DNA of 64,000 nt from assembly GCF_001565895.1 (NCBI RefSeq), contig NZ_LSNE01000003.1:724257-788256 (forward strand). Direction: 5' to 3'. Of this stretch, positions 8,432-15,788 are shown in pieces. A program made the position numbers and the translations under genes. How positions within the stretch are numbered: position 1 is the stretch's first letter; the number at the start of each line of letters is the position of its first letter. This DNA comes from Paraglaciecola hydrolytica (GTDB taxonomy: Bacteria; Pseudomonadota; Gammaproteobacteria; Enterobacterales; Alteromonadaceae). A model generated the notes under the pieces. The model saw only the letters and a list, made by a program, of their open reading frames with translations, was not told where the DNA came from and ran no database searches.

Positions 8432-10564
8432 ATGCAAGGCTCTCGATTTACACTGTTACCTCTCACTTGTGCCGTTAGTTTAGCTTTAGGCAGTTTGTCT
8501 GCTGTAGCCAACGAAAACGCAACTGCTTCGAATGAGATAGAAAAAGTTACGGTAACGGGCAACTACACTGTCAGTGAAGTAATTGATACGGCAACAGGTT
8601 TAGGGCTTACTTTGCGTGAAACACCTCAATCGGTCAGCGTAATGACTGAGTTACGCATTCAAGATCAGGCCCTGGATTCAATTGTTGACACAGTGACCAA
8701 CGCCGTTGGCGTATCGTCTAAAGAAGTCGATAAAATTCGCCATACTATTCGAGCACGTGGATTTGACGTAAACAGTTACCAAATCGACGGCGTGCCATTG
8801 TCTTGGAGTTTAGCTGGTGATTCTGGCGAAACCATTGTTGATGTATCTATCTATGAACGCGTGGAGTTTGTGCGTGGCGCGACTGGTCTATTAACCGGCG
8901 CAGGTGACCCTTCTGGCTCGATTAACTTAGTGCGAAAACACGCGGATAGCAGCGAATTTACCGGTTACGTTAACGCTGCAATTGGCAGTTGGAATAATCG
9001 CGAATTAACCACCGATCTGGCAAGTAGCCTGAATCAAGAGGGTTCGGTACGCGGGCGTATAGTGGCCAAATACGAGGATGGTGAGTCGTATGAAGATCTC
9101 TACGAAAACACCAAAGTAGTACTTTATGGGGTGGTCGAAGCCGACTTATCGTCGAGCACCTTATTGCGTGTTGGTGCCAGTTACCAAAATAATGATCCTA
9201 CCGCCCCAACCTGGGGGGCTTTACCGACCTTTTTTACTGACGGTACGATGACAGACTGGGATGTATCCAAAACCACTGCCGCGCAATGGACTCAGTGGGA
9301 AACAACAGGCACCAACTTTTTTGCCAATCTACATCACCAATTTTCGAATGGTATGGAATTGGTTATCAACTACAACAATCTTAAATACGAACAAAGTACT
9401 GAATTACTTTACCTCTTTGGCACCTTAGATAAAATCACCGGCGAAGGTCTTTCCTCTTGGCCTTACAAAAGTGAAGGGGAAAGTAAACAAGACAGTTTTG
9501 ATATGCAGCTGAAAGGACAATACAAATTCTTTGACGTTGAGCACGACTTTGTTATTGGTGCCTTGATTAGTGACCAAAGTGCCGATACCGTGACTTTTGC
9601 ACCCTTGGATAATGCCTTTTTGCCCGTAGGTAACTTTTACCAATGGGACGGCGTGTTTCCTGAGCCAAATTGGTCAAATGAATCATCCATCGCCGAAGCC
9701 ATGGATACCGAGCAAAAGGGAGTGTATGGCGCAACACGTATTCACCTATCGGATGCCTTTAAAGTGATTGTGGGTGGTCGTATTGCTAGTTGGCAAAGAA
9801 CCGGCGTTAGCTATGATACCGTAACGGATTTTGGTGATACTGGTGTATTTATTCCTTACGCTGGCGCCTTATACGACTTAAACCAAACGTACCGTATTTA
9901 TGCCAGTTACACAGAGATATTTCAGCCACAAAACGCTCAAGATAGAAATGGCGACTACCTCGCTCCTAAAGAAGGCAAAAGTTATGAAATTGGCCTCAAA
10001 AGCACACACTTAAACGACCGTCTGCACACATCATTTGCGCTGTTTCGCATTGACCAAGATAACCTTGGACAGACAGACGTCGGTTATATCGTGCCCGGCA
10101 CGGTGAATACCCAAGCTCAGTATGCAGCCCAAGGTACGGTGAGTGAAGGTTTTGAAATCGAAATCGTAGGTGAACCCATAGATGGTTGGAACATCAACGC
10201 TGGTTATACCCAATTTAACGCTGAAGATGCCGGTGGAACAGAGGTTAATGCTGATCATCCACGCAAACAATTTAAATTATTCACCACTTACAACTTACTC
10301 GACCTGCTACCCGCCTTAACCATTGGAGGTGGCCTCAACTGGCAAGATGATACTTATTCTGAAAACGGCACAATCCGTATTGACCAAGATGCTTACACAG
10401 TAGTGAATTTAATGGCCAAATATGCCATTAACGAACGGACTCAAGTTCAATTAAACCTGAATAATCTGTTAGACGAGAAGTATTACAGCCAAATTGGATT
10501 TTTTGATCAATATCGTTATGGTGCACCTAAAAACGTGACCCTTAACCTGCAATACCATTTTTAA
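8432..10564 (+). CDS. TonB-dependent siderophore receptor
   Basis: Outer-membrane beta-barrel that imports a ferric siderophore using TonB energy. A signal peptide (about residues 1-26) precedes a short region with a TonB-box-like stretch (EKVTVTG), a plug domain with the RETPQSVSVMT and QIDGVP signatures of siderophore receptors, and a 22-strand-type barrel ending in ...LQYHF with the terminal Phe used by the BAM complex. About 710 residues, normal for FhuE/FpvA/FoxA relatives; the substrate cannot be told. I chose the ATG at 8432 with an AAAAAGG site 11 bases before it, over a GTG four codons upstream. The Fur box upstream predicts iron repression. Confidence 0.92.
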   Translation: MQGSRFTLLPLTCAVSLALGSLSAVANENATASNEIEKVTVTGNYTVSEVIDTATGLGLTLRETPQSVSVMTELRIQDQALDSIVDTVTNAVGVSSKEVDKIRHTIRARGFDVNSYQIDGVPLSWSLAGDSGETIVDVSIYERVEFVRGATGLLTGAGDPSGSINLVRKHADSSEFTGYVNAAIGSWNNRELTTDLASSLNQEGSVRGRIVAKYEDGESYEDLYENTKVVLYGVVEADLSSSTLLRVGASYQNNDPTAPTWGALPTFFTDGTMTDWDVSKTTAAQWTQWETTGTNFFANLHHQFSNGMELVINYNNLKYEQSTELLYLFGTLDKITGEGLSSWPYKSEGESKQDSFDMQLKGQYKFFDVEHDFVIGALISDQSADTVTFAPLDNAFLPVGNFYQWDGVFPEPNWSNESSIAEAMDTEQKGVYGATRIHLSDAFKVIVGGRIASWQRTGVSYDTVTDFGDTGVFIPYAGALYDLNQTYRIYASYTEIFQPQNAQDRNGDYLAPKEGKSYEIGLKSTHLNDRLHTSFALFRIDQDNLGQTDVGYIVPGTVNTQAQYAAQGTVSEGFEIEIVGEPIDGWNINAGYTQFNAEDAGGTEVNADHPRKQFKLFTTYNLLDLLPALTIGGGLNWQDDTYSENGTIRIDQDAYTVVNLMAKYAINERTQVQLNLNNLLDEKYYSQIGFFDQYRYGAPKNVTLNLQYHF

Positions 10565-10868
10565 GTTGTGTTTGGCTATAGGGTTGTCGGATAGCAGCAA
10601 CCCTATAGTAAACTCGCTGAATACAAATTAACCGTGCTCAATGCAAGATTCGTTTAATCATCCTCATTTGCGACTGAAAAGTGCATTGCAGATTACCTTC
10701 CGCTAATTTAAAGCTAAACGAAATCATCCAAAGACTTTTCCTCTATTTGCTTTACACATAAAGAGCGATAAGCTGTTTAGCGCTATCAAACCTCTTTACC
10801 TAAGGCTGTACATAAATTCGTAAATTTGTGCACGCTAGGTTAAGTAGATCGTATTGGATACTTATACT
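10565..10868. other. Intergenic region with hairpin and inverted repeat
   Basis: About 300 bases without a gene between the receptor and the pseudouridine synthase. It holds a perfect 11-bp hairpin (10576-10586 / 10598-10608, CTATAGGGTTG arms) just after the receptor stop, which may end transcription although no T-run follows. Near the next gene is an imperfect inverted repeat (10808-10818 / 10823-10833, 9 of 11 positions paired) of the form GTRCAYAAATT that could be an operator. I see no small ORF with a ribosome-binding site. Confidence 0.5.
10576..10608 (+). terminator. Hairpin after the receptor gene
   Basis: Perfect 11-bp stem with an 11-base loop, starting 12 bases after the receptor stop. 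No T-tract follows, so it may stabilise the 3' end rather than terminate on its own. Confidence 0.45.
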
Positions 10869-11630
10869 ATGTCCGTCATCGACAACTTTGTCGCCCCTCC
10901 CTGCCATGAGCACATAAAGATCTTGTGGCAGGACGAACATATTTTACTGATCAATAAACCCAGCGGTTTACTCAGTTTATCGGGCAAAAATCCGCTGAAT
11001 AAAGACTCGGTCCACCATCGTTTAGTAGAGCAGTTTCCCACTGTTACTCTTGCTCATCGCTTAGATTTTGGGACTTCGGGCATTATGTTGTTGGCTAAAA
11101 GCAAAGAAGTGAATGCCCAATTAACCAAGCAGTTTCAACAGCGCACTGTGATCAAACGTTACGAGGCGATATTAGCCGGTCATGTGCTTGAAGATTCTGC
11201 TTGTATCGAGCTCAGCATTGCCAAAGATCCAAGCAATTTTCCGCGCCTTAAAGTATGTGAATTAACAGGCAAACCAGCTTCCAGCCATTATCGAGTAGTA
11301 GAGCGTTTGCAAAACCCTGAATCAACTCGTGTATTGTTTACGCCTTTGACTGGCCGCACTCATCAATTGCGTATTCACAGCCAAGCCATACAACATCCTA
11401 TATTAGGCTGCGATCTTTACGGCACAACAGAAACTCAGGCTATGTCACCAAGATTACTACTGCACGCGGTTGAACTGGAGTTTTTACATCCACAAACCAA
11501 TGAAGCAATGAAAATCACCTGCCCCAGCCCTTTTGACGCACTATATAAGCAAACAAAGTTTCAAACAGCTAACCACACCGCCTCAGTGTTTTGCAATGTC
11601 TCAGGAGGCATAAGGTCTTGCCACCAATAA
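10869..11630 (+). CDS. RluA-family pseudouridine synthase
   Basis: Isomerises uridine to pseudouridine in RNA. The catalytic motif HRLDFGTSG carries the nucleophilic aspartate (about D66), and GRTHQLRIH further on is the conserved RNA-binding/active-site motif of the RluA/RluC/RluD family. No S4 domain is present, which together with the short length (about 253 residues) favours an RluA-type enzyme (23S rRNA U746 / tRNA U32), but RluA paralogues with other targets cannot be excluded. The ATG at 10869 is preferred; a TTG five codons upstream is possible. Unusually, the last 70 bases overlap the convergent MBL gene, so about 23 C-terminal residues are encoded antisense to it. Confidence 0.85.
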   Translation: MSVIDNFVAPPCHEHIKILWQDEHILLINKPSGLLSLSGKNPLNKDSVHHRLVEQFPTVTLAHRLDFGTSGIMLLAKSKEVNAQLTKQFQQRTVIKRYEAILAGHVLEDSACIELSIAKDPSNFPRLKVCELTGKPASSHYRVVERLQNPESTRVLFTPLTGRTHQLRIHSQAIQHPILGCDLYGTTETQAMSPRLLLHAVELEFLHPQTNEAMKITCPSPFDALYKQTKFQTANHTASVFCNVSGGIRSCHQ

Positions 11631-12586
11631 CCATGTTGCTCAACACCCAATGCTAGATTACCAAGACTCACCACAGCACCAAATTGAGGAGTGATTAAAG
11701 GTACATCATAAGTCTCAGCGGCATTAGCTAAACGCTGCAAGGGTTCATACCAAGCATGCATGGCTAAATCAAAGCTGCTGTTATGTATCGGTAGCATAAA
11801 ACGAGCTTTTAAGTCTAAATGGGCCCGTAAGCTTTGCTCTGGTTGCATGTGTATATCAGCCCACATTTCATCATATGCACCGGTTTCGATTAAAGACAGA
11901 TCAAAGCCACCAAAATGACTACCAATTTCAGCAAAGCCACGAAAATACCCACTGTCACCACTGAAAAAGATCTTGCGGCGGCTCGATTCGATGACAAAGG
12001 AAGCCCATTTGGTTTGGTTTTTATCAAACAAACCGCGGCCAGAAAAATGCTGGGCTGGGGTGGCATGCAAGGTCAGCGAACCTAAACTTACTTGCTGCCA
12101 CCAATCGAGCACCACAATCTTGTTTGCAGGGATGCCAAAACGCCGTAAATGTTGGTCTACCCCAGTTGGCACAACAAACATGGCAGTTTTGGCAGCCAAG
12201 GCTCTAATACTGGCTTTATCCAAATGGTCGTAGTGGTCATGACTAATTAACACCACATCAAGTCGGGGTAGTTCAGCAACGGTGAGTGGCAAGTTGTGAA
12301 AACGTTTGGGTCCTACAAATTGTAGAGGAGAGGCACGTTTGGAAAACACCGGATCGGTTAAGACAAACTGACCATCCAACCGCATTAATACCGTGCTATG
12401 GCTGATTTTCACCAAAATATCGTGATCACCAGATAAATCAGGCTGTTGCACAGGCAACAGTGTAATAGGAGTTTTATCGGCTACTTTTTGCGTCAGATAA
12501 CGCCACAAAACACGGCCAAAGGTAGCATTGGCGTCTTTTGACTTGGGTAAATTGTGCGATGTTTTAGCGTACATTGATTTAGTCAT
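11561..12586 (-). CDS. MBL-fold metallohydrolase (NAPE-PLD / UlaG-like)
   Basis: The metal-binding HxHxDH motif is H116-D-H118-Y-D120-H121 in the strand VVLISHDHYDHLD, followed by the GDSGYF and LPIHNSSFD segments that give the remaining metal ligands in the NAPE-PLD-like branch of the metallo-beta-lactamase superfamily. The 341-residue length fits. Such bacterial proteins are usually annotated as MBL-fold hydrolases; the substrate (phospholipid, lactone or other) is unknown. It is divergent from a TetR gene with a perfect palindrome between the two, so it is the likely target of that repressor. No signal peptide is clear; probably cytoplasmic or peripheral. Confidence 0.88.
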   Translation of the reverse strand: MTKSMYAKTSHNLPKSKDANATFGRVLWRYLTQKVADKTPITLLPVQQPDLSGDHDILVKISHSTVLMRLDGQFVLTDPVFSKRASPLQFVGPKRFHNLPLTVAELPRLDVVLISHDHYDHLDKASIRALAAKTAMFVVPTGVDQHLRRFGIPANKIVVLDWWQQVSLGSLTLHATPAQHFSGRGLFDKNQTKWASFVIESSRRKIFFSGDSGYFRGFAEIGSHFGGFDLSLIETGAYDEMWADIHMQPEQSLRAHLDLKARFMLPIHNSSFDLAMHAWYEPLQRLANAAETYDVPLITPQFGAVVSLGNLALGVEQHGYWWQDLMPPETLQNTEAVWLAV

Positions 12587-12614
12587 TTTGATGCCCTTTT
12601 GCCAAACACAAATA

Positions 12615-12636
12615 AACTACACTGTGTAGTGTAGTT
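12615..12636. promoter_or_regulatory. TetR-type operator palindrome
   Basis: Perfect inverted repeat with 9-base arms (AACTACACT / AGTGTAGTT) around a 4-base GTGT centre. It lies between divergent genes for an MBL-fold hydrolase and a TetR regulator, the usual place for a TetR-family operator controlling both. Binding is inferred from position and symmetry. Confidence 0.75.
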
Positions 12637-12702
12637 ATAATAATGAAAAAGTAAACTGATTAGTGTAATATTTTTGTAAGTTCGAAATTGAGGCCTAAAG
12701 TT

Positions 12703-13311
12703 GTGGAAAATCTAAGTCGGTCTGAGCAAAAACGGCAGGACATATTGTTAGCCGCATTAGCGGAATTTAAAGATAAAAGTTTTGCTGGCGCCAGCATGGA
12801 CGCCATTGCCGAAAGGGCAAATGCCTCTAAACGCACGGTTTATAATCATTTTGCTAGCAAAGAATTATTGTTTCAGGCTGTCATGGAATCTTTTTGGCAA
12901 CAGAGTAAACGCGTTGCCAACCAGCAATTTGATGCCACGCAACCGGTGGAAGAACAACTAGAAATCATTGCTTCTGCCATGTGGGATCTGTATCTGCAAT
13001 CTGACTTTATCGAAAAAGCACGCGTGCTCATGGCTGAATTTATTCGCCAACCGCAAATGATGGATCAGGTTATTCAGCAAGTTAACGATCAAGAACAAGG
13101 TCTACCACGATTTTTACAACAAGCTAATGCCAGTGGTGCGTTAAAGATCAGTGATTTAAAAGTAGCCGAAACTCAATTTTGGGGTTTGTGTAAAGCCTTT
13201 GCTTTTTGGCCAGTATTGTTCCAGTTACATGATTATCGCGAGCAACGCCAAATGATTATTAAAAGTAACGTGGCAATGTTTGTGCAGCATTATCAACATA
13301 AATCAACTTAA
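12703..13311 (+). CDS. TetR/AcrR family transcriptional regulator
   Basis: Small helix-turn-helix repressor of about 203 residues. The N-terminal DNA-binding domain shows the classic TetR pattern: RQDILLAALAEF, then MDAIAERANASKRTVYNHFASKELLF with the YNHF recognition-helix signature. The C-terminal ligand-binding domain is AefR-like in length and has WxxxxF/FAFWP features, but its ligand is unknown. GTG at 12703 is chosen because GAGG lies 9 bases upstream; a TTG at 12688 is the alternative. It is divergent from the MBL hydrolase and probably represses it and itself through the palindrome between them. Confidence 0.9.
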   Translation: MENLSRSEQKRQDILLAALAEFKDKSFAGASMDAIAERANASKRTVYNHFASKELLFQAVMESFWQQSKRVANQQFDATQPVEEQLEIIASAMWDLYLQSDFIEKARVLMAEFIRQPQMMDQVIQQVNDQEQGLPRFLQQANASGALKISDLKVAETQFWGLCKAFAFWPVLFQLHDYREQRQMIIKSNVAMFVQHYQHKST

Positions 13312-13408
13312 GTACTTCTCTGAGACATGAGGACAGATTGGTGAAAAATTCTAGCAATGTTAATGTTGGCTTAAGCAAAAATACGTGGTCAGGAAAATAA
13401 CTACATCA

Positions 13409-14425
13409 ATGGATAAGCTAGGATCGTCTGCTAATCAGCAACTACAGCTTTTTCTCAAGTCTCTCGAGAATAAGATTGTTATGGCGCGTAATCGTGATGA
13501 GCTTACAGCCATACTGCATCAAATCGAGTCCTTCGGCCGCCCGCTAAAATACGACAACAGTCGCTACTGGTTTAGTTTGTTGGGGGCTTTGTTAGTTGCA
13601 GGTGTAAGCTTTTTTTATCTAAATGAAAATCCTCAAACGCCAGTTGTTATGTGGTTACTAGGCCTGTCAGGCATAACGGTTTTAGTGTTTGCCGTATTGA
13701 TTTTTATGCGTCGTAGCAAAATAAGTAGTTTGTCCGATGCTTTATATCTGCGAGACGTCTACCTAGATAACAACTGGCAACATGAGCCCTTCCATGGCAA
13801 AAGACTGGCCGCCCAATTAGCTCAGCAATTTAATGAATTTAAACGAGGTAATCACTTACGTGAAATTCAATGGTTAGTTAAAGGTCATTATCAAGGGCAA
13901 GAACACCAATTTGAATATCATGCCTACACCTTTCACTACGTTGATCGGCGCACCGTTAGTACGACCGATTCCAAAGGCCGCCATCGTACTCGTACCGTTT
14001 ATGACCATCATTACCGTTATGGGCTGTATTTACCCTTTGAATTTGTTAGCGGCATTACCATTTCCTCTAGCTGGTTTGGCAGTTTTTTTGGTAGCACTTA
14101 TAAACCGGCATCCACAGAATTTAATCGCCGTTTTAAAGTGAATGCCCACAGTGAAATGGCCGCGGCAAAATTTCTCAAACCGGCGGTAGTGGTTGAATTA
14201 GAAGATCTAGGCAAAGAGTTAACAGGGCTAAATTTAGAGTTCAGCTCACTTGGGCAATTATGTATGTCATTTACCCCCAATATTTGTAAATGGCAGCGCC
14301 AACATGGTTTAGATGAGCCCGCGGCATTTTTACGTGAAATTAAACAAAATCAAAAAATCCCCTTACTTCAACAAACACTGCAACGCATTCACACTTTGCT
14401 GCGTCACAGTGACAATAACTTTTAA
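13409..14425 (+). CDS. DUF3137-like membrane protein, LemA partner
   Basis: A 338-residue protein with a coiled N-terminal region, two close membrane segments (about residues 53-71 and 80-100), and a large soluble domain of about 230 residues. The soluble part contains an Arg/His-rich stretch (HRTRTVYDHHYRYG) and the FNRRFKV...EMAAAKFL pattern seen in DUF3137-type proteins that accompany LemA. Function unknown. The start is uncertain: ATG at 13409 has AGGA rather far upstream, and a GTG at 13385 is possible. It lies 15 bases before lemA, so the two are surely co-transcribed. Confidence 0.75.
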   Translation: MDKLGSSANQQLQLFLKSLENKIVMARNRDELTAILHQIESFGRPLKYDNSRYWFSLLGALLVAGVSFFYLNENPQTPVVMWLLGLSGITVLVFAVLIFMRRSKISSLSDALYLRDVYLDNNWQHEPFHGKRLAAQLAQQFNEFKRGNHLREIQWLVKGHYQGQEHQFEYHAYTFHYVDRRTVSTTDSKGRHRTRTVYDHHYRYGLYLPFEFVSGITISSSWFGSFFGSTYKPASTEFNRRFKVNAHSEMAAAKFLKPAVVVELEDLGKELTGLNLEFSSLGQLCMSFTPNICKWQRQHGLDEPAAFLREIKQNQKIPLLQQTLQRIHTLLRHSDNNF

Positions 14426-14440
14426 ACTTAAGGACTTTAT

Positions 14441-15010
14441 ATGGAAGGTAGCATAGTATTTTTAGTCATTGTTGGCATAGTGATCCTAAGTGTAATCATC
14501 ATTTATAACGGTATTATTAGCCGTGCTAATGCCGCTCAGCGCGCCTGGGCCAACGTGATTACTCAGGAGAGACAAAAAAACAAAATCATTCCCCAGTTAC
14601 AAGCCGTCACTGAGCAGTACCAACAATTTGAATCAGGTGTACAAGAAAAAATCGCCGCCTTACGCAGTGCTTTAGGGGGTTTAAATAGTGACAAGATGGA
14701 TACAAACAAACTGGCAGAAGTAGAAAGCGCCACCCTTAATTTAATCCAAGGCATGCATATCGCGGTAGAAGCCTACCCCGAGCTCAAAGCCAATGAAATG
14801 TTTGGCAAATTAATGCGTGAAATTACCGAACAACAAGAAAATATTGGCGCGGCCATTCGTATTTTTAATCAAAATGTTGAAGCTTTTAATAACGGCATTG
14901 AAGTCTTCCCCAATTCAATGGTTAACAGCCTGCTCAACAAAAAAGTCAAACTAAATACCTTTAACGACAGCGAAGCCGAAGCAGGTTTTGACTATAAACC
15001 GAATTTTTAA
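14441..15010 (+). CDS. lemA: LemA family protein
   Basis: Membrane-anchored helical protein; family function is not settled. Residues 5-24 form one N-terminal membrane segment, followed by the LemA signature YNGIISRANAAQRAWANV, a long helical bundle with QERQKNKIIPQL, and the conserved C-terminal AYPELKANE and IRIFNQNVEAFNNGIEVFP stretches. The 189-residue length is normal. It follows the DUF3137-like gene with a clear AAGGAC ribosome-binding site. Its TAA stop abuts an inserted integron cassette; because only the base after the stop changes, the protein is unaltered. Confidence 0.93.
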   Translation: MEGSIVFLVIVGIVILSVIIIYNGIISRANAAQRAWANVITQERQKNKIIPQLQAVTEQYQQFESGVQEKIAALRSALGGLNSDKMDTNKLAEVESATLNLIQGMHIAVEAYPELKANEMFGKLMREITEQQENIGAAIRIFNQNVEAFNNGIEVFPNSMVNSLLNKKVKLNTFNDSEAEAGFDYKPNF

Positions 15011-15086
15011 CGCAAAGCTTTGGGGCGGCTGGAGCCCAGCGTAAGCCGTCCCATCCGCTTTAGTGGCGACTATAGCCTTGTTATGC
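15011..15086 (-). repeat. attC recombination site of the cassette
   Basis: The 76-base site lies after the cassette ORF. The outer core GCATAAC (15080-15086, minus strand) overlaps the ORF stop. The inner stem pairs 15021-15030 with 15044-15053 (TGGGGCGGCT / AGCCGTCCCA, one G-T wobble), and a further AAAGC / GCTTT pair flanks it at 15014-15018 and 15057-15061. Such imperfect pairing with a short terminal loop is typical of attC sites folded as a single strand. The other core is split by insertion and is completed only in the circle. Confidence 0.75.
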
Positions 15087-15584
15087 ATTTTGAATGGGAA
15101 TATGAATTTGCCCAACCAGCGTATCTGCATCTTCCCACCCAATACTGACATCATTACCAACAACCCAAAGGTAACCTGATTCACTGCTTGAATAGTTCTG
15201 CGTTGTAAATCTGATTGATATCACTTCGCCGCTTTCAAACAGTGGGTATTTCCCTCTAGGGAATTCCACCTTGAACTTCTTGTACTCATCTTCGAAGGCT
15301 GATAGCGCGTAGCCAAGCTCTGCCTCATCCAGATCCTGCGCCCTGTTCACAAGATCTGGCGCTGAAAATTCAATATGTGCCAAATAGCCAAACTTTAAGA
15401 TTAGCCGCCGCCACTTCCAAGGATCATTTGGCGCGGATTCCCTAATCTTTTGGTTTCCTTCCCAGTTGTAGTAATCAATATCCAGCACACAACTACGCGC
15501 ATTCCCATCTGAAAATGACACGTTGATTCCACGAAGCGAGCTGTCATGAAAGTACAGGTTTTCAAGCTCTTTGGTGATGCTCAT
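15081..15584 (-). CDS. Integron cassette protein of unknown function
   Basis: A 167-residue acidic soluble protein with no signal peptide or membrane segment. I do not recognise the family. The opening LYFHDSSLRGINVSF and the alternating beta-rich composition resemble small immunity-like or sequestering proteins common in cassettes, but this is only an impression. The ATG is preceded by AGGCGAG 8 bases upstream, inside the cassette. The TAA stop lies within the attC core, as is usual for cassette genes. It is tail-to-tail with lemA and reads the same way as the GH20 operon, so read-through from there may express it. Confidence 0.8.
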   Translation of the reverse strand: MSITKELENLYFHDSSLRGINVSFSDGNARSCVLDIDYYNWEGNQKIRESAPNDPWKWRRLILKFGYLAHIEFSAPDLVNRAQDLDEAELGYALSAFEDEYKKFKVEFPRGKYPLFESGEVISIRFTTQNYSSSESGYLWVVGNDVSIGWEDADTLVGQIHIPIQNA

Positions 15585-15616
15585 TGAACTCGCCTAAATG
15601 CATAACAATTTATTAG

Positions 15617-15757
15617 ACGACAAACTGGGGTGATCAAACACGACAATTTGTCCGATATTATCCAGGCTAGTTTTTTATACTGCCTATAGGTTTCTCTTTT
15701 ATAAACACTTTTCAGTTTTTGTGCAAAACAACTTTGTCGAATGACGACATTTGTCGT
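15617..15757. repeat. Cluster of ACGACAAA-like half-sites
   Basis: The short region between the cassette and the GH20 gene contains several copies of a CGACAAA-like element in both orientations: 15617-15624 (ACGACAAA), a GACAA/TTGTC palindrome at 15642-15652, TTTGTCG at 15733-15739, and ACGACATTTGTCGT at 15744-15757. Clustered half-sites can mark protein binding or a hairpin-forming 3' end; which applies here is unknown. Confidence 0.4.
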
Positions 15758-15788
15758 TGCTCTGCTCTCATAGGATGCCATCAGGCAG

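Larger units (their letters stand above)
15011..15605 (-). mobile_element. Solitary integron gene cassette (595 bp, no integrase)
   Basis: Read on the minus strand the segment has all parts of a mobile cassette: a 5' TTATGC, a short leader with AGGCGAG, one ORF, a stop codon inside the attC core GCATAAC, a folded attC, and a final G. Joining the last G to the first TTATGC rebuilds the core GTTATGC, the exact complement of the other core GCATAAC, as expected of an excised circle. Deleting the segment gives AATTTTTAACAATTTATT, an unbroken lemA 3' flank with its own stop. No integrase or second cassette is in the window, so it looks like an off-target insertion at a secondary G/TT site. Confidence 0.75.
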
